A stretch of DNA of 24,657 nt. Source: Deltaproteobacteria bacterium. Lineage in GTDB: Bacteria; Desulfobacterota; Desulfarculia; Adiutricales; Adiutricaceae. Each line of letters starts with the position of its first letter. Position 1 is the stretch's first letter. Position numbers and translations under genes: made by a program. Location of the stretch: positions 1-24,657 of the forward strand of contig JAITLH010000029.1 in assembly GCA_031277995.1 (NCBI GenBank), given 5' to 3'. A model generated the notes under the pieces. The model was not told where the DNA came from, searched no databases, and saw only the letters and a list, made by a program, of their open reading frames with translations. Below, one piece after another: positions 1-6,116 of the stretch.

Positions 1-92
1 TACTTACCGGCAGCCAGTCGGCCTGCAAGGCCGCTTGCGAGGCCTTTGGGGCGGCCGTCCAATTCGTGGCCGATAACCCCACGGCCTACTAA
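1..92 (+). CDS. eutL: EutL, BMC-T shell protein (C-terminal end only)
   Basis: Only the last 29 residues are present, read in the frame beginning at base 3 and stopping at TAA 90-92. They include LTGSQSACKAACEAF, which closely matches my memory of the C-terminus of Escherichia coli EutL (LTGSQAACKAACNAF). EutL is a tandem-domain (BMC-T) shell protein that forms trimers with a gated pore in the ethanolamine microcompartment. The gene runs off the left edge, so its length and start are unknown. Its place directly before eutE implies that eutB and eutC, the ethanolamine ammonia-lyase genes, may lie further left. The match is short, so certainty rests on this one motif plus the context. Confidence 0.82.
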   Translation, partial: LTGSQSACKAACEAFGAAVQFVADNPTAY

Positions 93-226
93 AGCCCTGG
101 GGTTATCGGGCTTAGCCTGAATCCTTGGCTTAGTTTGGATCCTTGGCTTAGGTTAAATGGGTTTATGGGTAACCTTTCGCCTTTTTGGGCTAGCTTAGCC
201 CGGGGCGGGGAAAAAATGGTTTGTTT

Positions 227-1714
227 ATGGCAGTGGAAGTCAAAGATAGGGATCTGATCTCCATCCAGGAGGCCAGAAATCTCGTCGAGGCCGCGGCCGC
301 GGCCCAGGAGCGGTTTGCCGCCTTGGACCAAGCCGGGGTGGATCGGGCGGTTACGGCCGTGAGTTTAGCTACCGAGGCCCAGGCCGATAGGCTAGCTAGG
401 CTCGCCCACGAAGAGACGGGTTTTGGGCGCTTTGAGGACAAGGTCATTAAAAACCTCTTCGCCTCCCGCGAGGTTTACAGGCACATTAAAGACCTTAAGA
501 CCGTGGGGGTGATAAGCGAAGATCCCGGTAAGAGGATCTTTGAGGTGGGCGTTCCCGTGGGTTTGGTGACGGCCTTGATTCCCTCGACCAATCCCACCTC
601 GACCACGATCTTTAAGGCCCTCATCGCCCTTAAGGCCGGCTGCGCCGTGATCTTTTCCCCGCACCCCTCGGCCAAAAACTGCATTCTAGAAACCGTTTCG
701 ATCATACGAAAGGCCTTGGAAGATCAAAAGCTCCCCGCGGATCTGGTCACGTGCCTATCCATGCCCACCAAGGAAGGCACCGACACCTTAATGCGCCACC
801 CCAGGATGAACCTAATTTTGGCCACGGGCGGAAACGCCATGGTCCACGCGGCTTACAGCTCCGGGACCCCGGCCATCGGGGTGGGCCCGGGAAACGGCCC
901 GGCCTATATCGAAAAGAGCGCCGACATCCCCTTGGCCGTAAAAAGGATCTTTGACTCCAAGACCTTTGATAACGGTACCATCTGCGCCTCGGAGCAATCG
1001 ATTGTAACCGAAACCGGCATCCGAAAAGAAGTCATGGAAGAAATTAGCCGGCAAGGCGGCTATTTTTTGCCGCCCGGGGACTCCGAGCGCGTCGAAAAGA
1101 TCTTGATGGGCCCCTCTGGCACCATGAACGCCCAGCTGGTCGGAAGGACGGCCCAGCATATCGCCAAAATGGCCGCCGTCACCATCCCCCCCGGCACCAA
1201 GATCCTTTTGGGGCAAGAAACCCGCGTGGGCCAAAAGTATCCCTATTCCAGGGAAAAACTCATGCCCGTTTTGGGCTTCTTCGTCGAGGACAATTGGGAA
1301 AAGGCCTGCCTAAAGTGCATCGAAATCCTCTCCGTTGAGGGGGCCGGCCACACCATGACCATCCACTCCAAAAACGAAGCCGTCATCCGCGAGTTTGGCC
1401 TAAAAAAACCCGTGTCCCGCCTAATCGTTAACGCCCCGGCCGCCCTCGCGGCCATAGGGGCGGCCTCGGCCCTGGCCCCCTCGCTCACGTTGGGCTGCGG
1501 CGCCATCGGCCACAACTCGACCTCGGATAACGTGGGCCCCTTAAACCTAATTAACATTAGGCGCGTGGCCTACGGCCTTAAGGAACTCGAAGATTTGCGC
1601 CCGGCCCGGGAAGGGCCGGCCGCTTCGAATACGGCCGCTTCTGGCCCGGGTCCTTCGGACCCGGCTTTTGACGAGCTGGTCAGAAGGGTCATGGAACGAT
1701 TGACCCAAGTCTAA
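227..1714 (+). CDS. eutE: CoA-acylating aldehyde dehydrogenase EutE with C-terminal encapsulation peptide
   Basis: Converts acetaldehyde plus CoA and NAD+ to acetyl-CoA and NADH inside the microcompartment. I start it at ATG 227 (495 aa) rather than TTG 221; neither has a strong ribosome site, although a G-rich run lies at 202-210. The body is the aldehyde dehydrogenase fold: PSTNP near residue 125, ATGGNAM near 203, and the catalytic cysteine in DNGTICASEQ (Cys253). The N-terminus lacks the helix that PduP uses for targeting. Instead the C-terminus has a Gly/Pro/Ala/Ser linker of about 20 residues and then an amphipathic helix, FDELVRRVMERLTQV, which looks like an encapsulation peptide. The sequence resembles the EutE of clostridial-type loci. 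The 134-bp gap after eutL contains a small hairpin (GGGCTA/TAGCCC, 187-201). Identity as an acylating dehydrogenase is secure; the aldehyde is inferred from context. Confidence 0.93.
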   Translation: MAVEVKDRDLISIQEARNLVEAAAAAQERFAALDQAGVDRAVTAVSLATEAQADRLARLAHEETGFGRFEDKVIKNLFASREVYRHIKDLKTVGVISEDPGKRIFEVGVPVGLVTALIPSTNPTSTTIFKALIALKAGCAVIFSPHPSAKNCILETVSIIRKALEDQKLPADLVTCLSMPTKEGTDTLMRHPRMNLILATGGNAMVHAAYSSGTPAIGVGPGNGPAYIEKSADIPLAVKRIFDSKTFDNGTICASEQSIVTETGIRKEVMEEISRQGGYFLPPGDSERVEKILMGPSGTMNAQLVGRTAQHIAKMAAVTIPPGTKILLGQETRVGQKYPYSREKLMPVLGFFVEDNWEKACLKCIEILSVEGAGHTMTIHSKNEAVIREFGLKKPVSRLIVNAPAALAAIGAASALAPSLTLGCGAIGHNSTSDNVGPLNLINIRRVAYGLKELEDLRPAREGPAASNTAASGPGPSDPAFDELVRRVMERLTQV

Positions 1715-1743
1715 ATCCCCCCCAAGCGCCCGGCGTTTTGGGT

Positions 1744-1769
1744 TATAATAAACTCGATTGGGATCCCAA
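1744..1769 (+). promoter_or_regulatory. possible promoter and palindrome before the shell genes
   Basis: The eutE to BMC-H gap turns AT-rich in a GC-rich setting. It holds a perfect -10 hexamer (TATAAT, 1744-1749) and the 12-nt palindrome TTGGGATCCCAA (1758-1769). No convincing -35 hexamer sits 16-18 nt upstream. An internal promoter for the abundant shell proteins would make sense, but this is only suggestive. Confidence 0.3.
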
Positions 1770-1854
1770 ATAAATAGGCCCTCCCCATTGAGCGCTTTAA
1801 TTTAATAATATCTTTCGATCCTATATAGATCGCTTGAAGCAAGGAGGACCAATA

Positions 1855-2169
1855 ATGGCAACAAGCAATCAACAAGCCCTGGGCTTAATCGAGACCAAGG
1901 GACTGGTCGGGGCCATCGAGGCGGCCGACGCCATGGTCAAGGCCGCGAACGTAACCTTGATCGGCAAGGTCTTGGTGGGCGGGGGCCTGGTGACCGTCAT
2001 GGTTAGGGGCGACGTTGGGGCGGTCAAGGCCGCGACCGCCGCCGGCGCGGCCGCGGCCGGCCGGGTGGGCGAACTTAAAAGCGTTCACGTCATCCCCAGG
2101 CCGCACCAGGAAGTGGAATTTATCTTACCGACCTTGGAAGTCCCGGCTCCCAAGCCGCCCAAGGCCTAA
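1855..2169 (+). CDS. eutM: BMC-H hexameric shell protein, EutM-like (copy 1)
   Basis: Single-domain BMC shell protein (104 aa) that forms flat hexamers tiling the facets of the organelle. ATG 1855 is chosen because AAGGAGG (1841-1847) sits 7 nt before it; an in-frame TTG at 1834 lies upstream of that site and is unlikely. The fold signature is complete: ALGLIETKGLVGAIEAAD, the pore loop GGGL (EutM-type, rather than the GSGL of PduA), VMVRGDVGAVKAAT and SVHVIPRPH. The C-terminus carries a Pro/Lys tail (PAPKPPKA) that copy 2 lacks. It is followed by a terminator-like hairpin and then a near duplicate, so the two probably mix in the shell. Confidence 0.95.
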   Translation: MATSNQQALGLIETKGLVGAIEAADAMVKAANVTLIGKVLVGGGLVTVMVRGDVGAVKAATAAGAAAAGRVGELKSVHVIPRPHQEVEFILPTLEVPAPKPPKA

Positions 2170-2191
2170 GAAACGATGGGGGCCTTTTTTT
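2161..2191 (+). terminator. partial intrinsic terminator after BMC-H copy 1
   Basis: AAGGCC (2161-2166) pairs with GGCCTT (2181-2186), with the stop codon in the loop, and seven T follow (2185-2191). The stem is only 6 bp, so it may attenuate rather than stop transcription into copy 2. Confidence 0.45.
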
Positions 2192-2305
2192 GGGCCCAAA
2201 ATAACCGCGACCTTTGTCGGGGGGGCTAAATTCGTCCCCAAAATCCGGCGCGATTTTTTTTAGTTAAACCCATTTACCATAAACCAAGCTAAGAGGCGAA
2301 ACATT

Positions 2306-2593
2306 ATGGCAAACGATTCTCGGGCCCTGGGCTTAATAGAAACCAAGGGCTTAGTTGGGGCCATCGAAGCGGCCGACGCCATGGTCAAGGCGGCCAACGA
2401 TACTTTGATCGGAAAAGTTCAGGTGGGCGGGGGCCTGGTGACCGTCATGGTTAGGGGCGACGTTGGGGCGGTCAAGGCCGCGACCGACGCCGGCGCGGCC
2501 GCGGCCGGCCGCGTTGGCGAACTTCTTTCCGTCCACGTCATTCCCAGGCCCCATCCCGAGGTGGAGTTCCTTTTGCCTAAGCTGGAAGGCTAA
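2306..2593 (+). CDS. BMC-H hexameric shell protein, EutM-like (copy 2)
   Basis: A second single-domain BMC-H shell protein (95 aa), the standard family length, starting at ATG 2306 after a weak GAGGCG ribosome site. It shares almost the whole protein with copy 1: ALGLIETKGLVGAIEAAD, GGGL pore loop, VMVRGDVGAVKAATDAG and SVHVIPRPH. Differences are few (V to D near residue 32, L to Q at the strand before the pore, and the last ten residues), and it lacks the Pro/Lys tail. The DNA is nearly identical over about 90 nt (2422-2511 against 1974-2063), which indicates recent duplication or gene conversion. It would build the same facets, perhaps with a different pore lining or edge contact. Confidence 0.95.
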   Translation: MANDSRALGLIETKGLVGAIEAADAMVKAANDTLIGKVQVGGGLVTVMVRGDVGAVKAATDAGAAAAGRVGELLSVHVIPRPHPEVEFLLPKLEG

Positions 2594-2661
2594 GGCCAAA
2601 AGCCTTAGGCAACCAAGCGGGAACCAAACGGACGTTTGGCGATCGCCAAACTTACGTTTGG
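2590..2661 (+). repeat. cluster of hairpins and palindromes after BMC-H copy 2
   Basis: Three nested inverted repeats fill the BMC-H to eutJ gap. CTAAGGC/GCCTTAG (2590-2596 with 2602-2608) is a perfect 7-bp stem covering the stop codon. CCAAACG/CGTTTGG (2624-2630 with 2633-2639) is perfect. GTTTGGCGATCGCCAAAC (2634-2651) is an 18-nt perfect palindrome, and CCAAAC/GTTTGG recurs at 2646-2661. No T-run follows, so these are not terminators. They could stabilise the shell-gene messenger or bind a dimeric regulator. Confidence 0.7.
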
Positions 2662-2675
2662 GGGAAAGTTAGCCC

Positions 2676-3545
2676 ATGGCAGAAAAATCTACCACGCCGC
2701 CCATACATACCATCGTGAATCTGGACTTCTATCTCGGGGAAGTGGAAAAAACCCAAACCAAGCCAATAAGGCCGCCCATCGCCAAAAAAATCCGGGTGGG
2801 CCTGGATCTGGGCACTTCTTCCATCGTGCTGGTGGTTCTGACCGAAGATGGGGTACCTTTGGGTTTGGCCAGGCGCGAGGCGTCGGTCGTCAAAGACGGT
2901 TTGGTGGTGGACTTTTCCGGGGCCCGGGCCATTAGCCAAAAGCTAAGGGAAGAGCTAGAAAAACGGCTTGAGGTCAAACTACCCCAGGCCGCTTTGGCCG
3001 TGCCGCCCGGAACCGGGGAAAGGGACAAGGCCACCCATGGCTACGTTGGCCAAGCGGCCGGGCTCGAACCCACCGGGATCTTTGACGAACCCTTGGCGGC
3101 CAATCTCTTATTGGGCTTAAAAGACGGCGCTTTGGCCGATCTTGGGGGCGGGACGACGGGGGTGGCGGTTTTTCGCTCCGGAAAAATGGTCCTCTCCTTT
3201 GACGAACCGACCGGCGGCTACCACATGAGTTTGGTCATCGCCGGAAACCTAAAGATCCCCTTGGAGCGCGCCGAGGCCTTTAAGCTCGATCCCAAAAACC
3301 GCCCCGAGGTGGCCCCCATGATCGCCCCGGTCTTAAGCAAGATGGGCCAAATCCTGGCCCAGGGCCTTAAAAAACAAAACGTCCCCAGCGTCTTTTTGGT
3401 TGGCGGTTCGGCCATGGCCCCGGGCGCGGCCCAAATAATCGCCAAGGAAACGGGACTGGAGGTCAAGGCCGCCCCCAGATCCGATCTCATCACCCCGGTC
3501 GGGATCGCCCTGGCCTGTGAGCCCTTCTGCCCGCAATTACTTTGA
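2676..3545 (+). CDS. eutJ: EutJ, Hsp70/actin-like ATPase of the Eut locus
   Basis: A 289-aa cytoplasmic ATPase of the actin/Hsp70 superfamily, close to the usual EutJ length (about 280). The nucleotide-binding signatures are in order: phosphate-1 VGLDLGTSS near residue 42, phosphate-2 ADLGGGTTGVAVF near 155, and the adenosine motif VFLVGGSAMAPG near 240. EutJ is thought to act as a chaperone for Eut enzymes or compartment assembly, but its exact role is not settled in any organism. ATG 2676 follows GGGGGAAAG at a workable distance. It is distinct from EutA, which is in the same locus and is larger. The N-terminal 40 residues before the ATPase core are polar and unassigned. Confidence 0.88.
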   Translation: MAEKSTTPPIHTIVNLDFYLGEVEKTQTKPIRPPIAKKIRVGLDLGTSSIVLVVLTEDGVPLGLARREASVVKDGLVVDFSGARAISQKLREELEKRLEVKLPQAALAVPPGTGERDKATHGYVGQAAGLEPTGIFDEPLAANLLLGLKDGALADLGGGTTGVAVFRSGKMVLSFDEPTGGYHMSLVIAGNLKIPLERAEAFKLDPKNRPEVAPMIAPVLSKMGQILAQGLKKQNVPSVFLVGGSAMAPGAAQIIAKETGLEVKAAPRSDLITPVGIALACEPFCPQLL

Positions 3546-3637
3546 CGCGCCAAATAACCCCCGGCCCTCGCCCGGGCTTATTTAAGGCTCGATTTAGCCA
3601 AGGCCAACATTAGTCGCCAATTCTTAGGAGCGGCCCC

Positions 3638-4354
3638 GTGATAATCGATGACGAACTGGTGACCAGGGTCACCGACGAAATACTAAAACTCCTAAAGGCC
3701 AAAGCCAGCCAGGCCGGCCAGACTGGCCCTGGCCCGGTAACGGCTCCGGTTACGGACCCGGGGGCTAAGTCCCGGCCCACGCTCATGGTCGTGGGGCCCT
3801 TGGACGCCCTTTCGGAAAAAGGCCAAGGGGTTTTGGCCGAAAACTTTTCCATCATGCCCATTCGCGGGCTCGATCAAAGCGGGCGGCCCAAAGCCCCGCT
3901 TTTGATAACTTCCCTGGGACTCCAGGCGCTGGTCCAGGTGGCCTCGGGTGACGAGGGCTGCACCGAGGAGGGCCGGGCTTTGCTTTCGAACTTACTTGAA
4001 GGGAGAAGCGTCGCCGCCTTGGAATCGGGGGTGGCCTGGAGAAAGCTGGGGCCTTTGGCCCCCAGGGTTTTGGTTTCCCTCTATAGGTCGGCCGAGGCGA
4101 CCTTGGTTAGCGCCGGGTTAAAGATCGTGCCCGAAAGCGGCCTTATTCGCGCCCTATGCGCCCAAGGGACTTTGGGGGGCGGCGTGGCCAAGGGTTACCC
4201 CGGCGGCCAGGGCTCAAGGGTTCTGACCGAATCGGTCGTAAAAAATCTCTTTCCCGACGGGGCGGTCGGCCCTTTGGAACTTAGGCCCGGGGATATCCTG
4301 ACGCCCTTGGGACGAGACTATCTCGCTTCCAAAAAAATCGACATCGTAAAGTAA
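3638..4354 (+). CDS. Eut-locus protein of unknown function with N-terminal encapsulation-type helix
   Basis: A 238-aa protein from GTG 3638, supported by AGGAG 7 nt upstream (3626-3630). The first 22 residues (DDELVTRVTDEILKLLKAK) form an amphipathic helix followed by a Gly/Pro/Thr linker to about residue 45, the layout of a microcompartment encapsulation peptide. The main domain begins TLMVVGPLDALSEKG, with an alternating alpha/beta pattern (LLITSLGLQAL, AALESGVAWRK) and ends RDYLASKKIDIV. I believe it belongs to the family seen next to eutN in clostridial-type eut operons (named eut_hyp, TIGR02536), recalled rather than searched. No catalytic residues can be named. It ends 17 nt before eutN, so the two are cotranscribed. 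Confidence 0.75.
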   Translation: MIIDDELVTRVTDEILKLLKAKASQAGQTGPGPVTAPVTDPGAKSRPTLMVVGPLDALSEKGQGVLAENFSIMPIRGLDQSGRPKAPLLITSLGLQALVQVASGDEGCTEEGRALLSNLLEGRSVAALESGVAWRKLGPLAPRVLVSLYRSAEATLVSAGLKIVPESGLIRALCAQGTLGGGVAKGYPGGQGSRVLTESVVKNLFPDGAVGPLELRPGDILTPLGRDYLASKKIDIVK

Positions 4355-4371
4355 GTAAAGGGGCGGCTTAA

Positions 4372-4644
4372 ATGATCATAGGCAAAGTGGTGGGAAACGT
4401 CTGGGCCACCAAAAAAGACCCAAAGCTTGAAGGCCGAAAGCTCCTGGTAGTAAATACCACCGCCGGGGGCGCCCCGGAGACCATCGTGGCCGTGGATACC
4501 ATCGGCGCGGGCATTGGCGAGGACGTTTTGGTCGCCAAAGGGAGCGTTGCCAGAAACGCCATCGGCGATCCCGGCAGCCCCGTTGACGCCGTGGTCGTGG
4601 GCATCATCGATAGCCTGGAAGTGGACAAGAAATTACTAACCTAA
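4372..4644 (+). CDS. eutN: EutN, BMC-P pentameric vertex protein
   Basis: A 90-aa protein of the EutN/CcmL family, which forms pentamers capping the vertices of the polyhedral shell. It opens with MIIGKVVGNVWATKKDPKLEG and continues KLLVVNT, VAVDTIGAGIGEDVLVAKGS and DAVVVGIID, the standard beta-barrel order of the family at the standard length. The start has an AAGGGG site about 8 nt upstream. It is the only vertex gene in the window and closes the first gene block, being followed by a strong terminator. Confidence 0.95.
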   Translation: MIIGKVVGNVWATKKDPKLEGRKLLVVNTTAGGAPETIVAVDTIGAGIGEDVLVAKGSVARNAIGDPGSPVDAVVVGIIDSLEVDKKLLT

Positions 4645-4664
4645 CCAAGGGCCCAAAAAAACTT

Positions 4665-4693
4665 AAGCCAAAGCGGGCTTTTTTCTTTTTTTT
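4665..4693 (+). terminator. intrinsic terminator after eutN
   Basis: AAGCC (4665-4669) pairs with GGCTT (4676-4680) around a 6-nt loop and is followed by a long T-rich run (about 14 nt with one C). This splits the BMC locus into two transcripts or sets a step-down in expression before eutQ. Confidence 0.7.
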
Positions 4694-4732
4694 CGCGGCC
4701 AGGTTTTTTTAAAAACGATAAAAACTTCAATC

Positions 4733-4755
4733 GAACCCCAAGGGGTTCTTAATAT
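4733..4755 (+). promoter_or_regulatory. inverted repeat and -10-like site before eutQ
   Basis: GAACCCC (4733-4739) and GGGGTTC (4742-4748) form a perfect inverted repeat directly before TAATAT (4750-4755), a good -10 match. The expected -35 place reads TTCAAT (4727-4732), a weak match. An operator inside a promoter for the eutQ-pduT block is plausible because a terminator lies just upstream. No experiment or known regulator supports it. Confidence 0.4.
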
Positions 4756-4789
4756 ATATGGCTTTTAGCCCAATTGTTGGAGGTCGGTG

Positions 4790-5245
4790 ATGGGCGAGAT
4801 TGATCCAAAAACCCTGGAGGCCATGGTCCGGAAAGTCCTCTCCGAGCTCTTGACCGAAGGCGCGAAATTAACCCCCCAATGGAAAACCGTCGATCCCAGC
4901 GGCATCATGAGCGTTAGGGCGGCCCAGGTCAAACCCGAGCCCTTTGACACCGGCAAGGCCGGGGACAAGGTCTTTTTAAAAGACGTCTCGGAACTATCCG
5001 AAAGTCCCAGGCTGGGCTTTGGCGTGATGGAACTGGACAATTCCACCTTCAAGTGGACCCTAAACTACGACGAGGTTGACTACGTCATCGACGGGACCTT
5101 GGAGATCTTAATAGACGGCCGCAAGGTCGTGGGCCAGGCCGGGGACGTAATCTTTATCCCGGCCCATTCGACCATTGAGTTTTCCACCCCCAACTTCACC
5201 CGTTTCTTTTACGTGGTCTACCCGGCCAATTGGTATGACCAATAG
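4790..5245 (+). CDS. eutQ: EutQ, cupin-fold protein (short form)
   Basis: A 151-aa protein from ATG 4790; GGAGG (4779-4783) sits 6 nt before it, which disfavours the in-frame GTG at 4787. The C-terminal two-thirds is a cupin barrel (LGFGVMELDNSTF, DYVIDGTLEILIDG, AGDVIFIPAHSTIEF). EutQ of Salmonella has been reported to have acetate kinase activity and to be needed for compartment formation. This version is much shorter than the enterobacterial protein (about 230 aa), lacking most of the N-terminal part. Instead it opens with DPKTLEAMVRKVLSELLTEG, an amphipathic helix like the candidate encapsulation peptides elsewhere in this locus. Confidence 0.9.
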   Translation: MGEIDPKTLEAMVRKVLSELLTEGAKLTPQWKTVDPSGIMSVRAAQVKPEPFDTGKAGDKVFLKDVSELSESPRLGFGVMELDNSTFKWTLNYDEVDYVIDGTLEILIDGRKVVGQAGDVIFIPAHSTIEFSTPNFTRFFYVVYPANWYDQ

Positions 5246-5250
5246 GCCGG
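5222..5250 (+). other. long hairpin over the eutQ stop codon
   Basis: CCGGCC (5222-5227) pairs with GGCCGG (5245-5250), then after one A-A mismatch ATTGGT (5229-5234) pairs with ACCAAT (5238-5243) around an ATG loop. That makes 12 pairs in 29 nt, with stop codon TAG 5243-5245 in the right arm. No T-run follows. Confidence 0.75.
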
Positions 5251-5264
5251 ATGGATTTTGGCTT

Positions 5265-5298
5265 TTTAAGTATTTAATCAAATAATTAAATACTTAAA
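5265..5298. repeat. perfect 14-bp AT-rich inverted repeat before eutT
   Basis: TTTAAGTATTTAAT (5265-5278) and its exact complement ATTAAATACTTAAA (5285-5298) flank the loop CAAATA. It is strikingly AT-rich in a GC-rich locus. It could be an operator, a transcript processing site or a weak terminator; there is no T-run after it on the + strand, though five T precede it. Confidence 0.8.
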
Positions 5299-5348
5299 CC
5301 GTTCGTTTCCACCGTTTTTTCGGCCTTTCGTTTCGAGGGATTTTATCC

Positions 5349-6104
5349 ATGGCGGTTTTGACAGAAAGTGAACTTAGACGAGAACTCATGAACAAAACGG
5401 TCCGGACCTACGAAATCGGCGCCGGGACCGTGCCCACGCCCGCGGCCATGGATTTTTTGAAGGAACGGGGGATTACGCCCATATTCGAAAGGGAACCGGG
5501 CGCGGTCAAAGACGCCGCCTTTAAGACCTTGCCCCCGGGCTCTTTCATTGGCCCCAACGGGGAAGCGTTGGACAAAAAACCCGAGGGCTTAACCCATCTA
5601 AACGGCCGCAACCTCGTGGCCAAAAACCACCCGGTCATAAGGTTTAGGGGGAAACTCGATATCCTCTGCGCCAAGATCATCTCCGCCCAGCTTATCGGGG
5701 CCGATTTGGGAAATGGCGATTACGTAAGCGATCTTGAGGAGATTTTGGATTTTACCCGGGGGCTCTTACCCGCGGAACTTAGAGGGGAACCCGTGCCCGA
5801 GTTTAGGCTGTGCTCCTGGGACGCCCAACAAATAAAAGAGCGCAGCCATAACCCGGTCAAGTATTTTGGCCACCGGCACATGAAATCGACTTGGAAGATG
5901 GGCCCCTTAACCGTGGCCTTAAACGAACTAAGGGCCATCGTGCGGGAAACGGAGCTTTCGGCGGCCGAGGCCTTCCAGGACAAAAGCGGCCAAACCCAGA
6001 GGGAAGACATCATCATGGCCCTAAACCGCCTCTCGAGTTTGTTTTACGTCCTTATGTTTAAGTATCTGCCCGAGGGTTTTGTCCCCCAACACTCGGGGAT
6101 CTAA
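5349..6104 (+). CDS. eutT: EutT-type corrinoid adenosyltransferase lacking the Cys metal site
   Basis: A 251-aa protein that should attach the adenosyl group of ATP to cob(I)alamin, making the coenzyme B12 needed by ethanolamine ammonia-lyase. ATG 5349 has GAGGGA about 8 nt upstream. It matches EutT across its length: the TPAAMDFLKERGI opening, GLTHLNGRNLVAKNHPVIRFRG (split here: GLTHL, MVAK-like LVAK, HPVIRFRGKLD), SHNPVKYFGHRHM, and DIIMALNRLSSLFYVLM. The HX11CCX2C iron-binding motif described for Salmonella EutT is absent: the matching stretch (residues about 55-80) has no cysteines. It could work with a different metal or none, as clostridial forms seem to. Next gene eutA begins 12 nt later. 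Confidence 0.85.
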   Translation: MAVLTESELRRELMNKTVRTYEIGAGTVPTPAAMDFLKERGITPIFEREPGAVKDAAFKTLPPGSFIGPNGEALDKKPEGLTHLNGRNLVAKNHPVIRFRGKLDILCAKIISAQLIGADLGNGDYVSDLEEILDFTRGLLPAELRGEPVPEFRLCSWDAQQIKERSHNPVKYFGHRHMKSTWKMGPLTVALNELRAIVRETELSAAEAFQDKSGQTQREDIIMALNRLSSLFYVLMFKYLPEGFVPQHSGI

Positions 6105-6116
6105 GGGTAGGCCCCC

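Noticed and set aside
93..4786. Adenosylcobalamin riboswitch controlling the Eut genes
   Set aside because: I looked for B12-box-like conserved cores in the gaps and saw none; short hairpins alone do not qualify.
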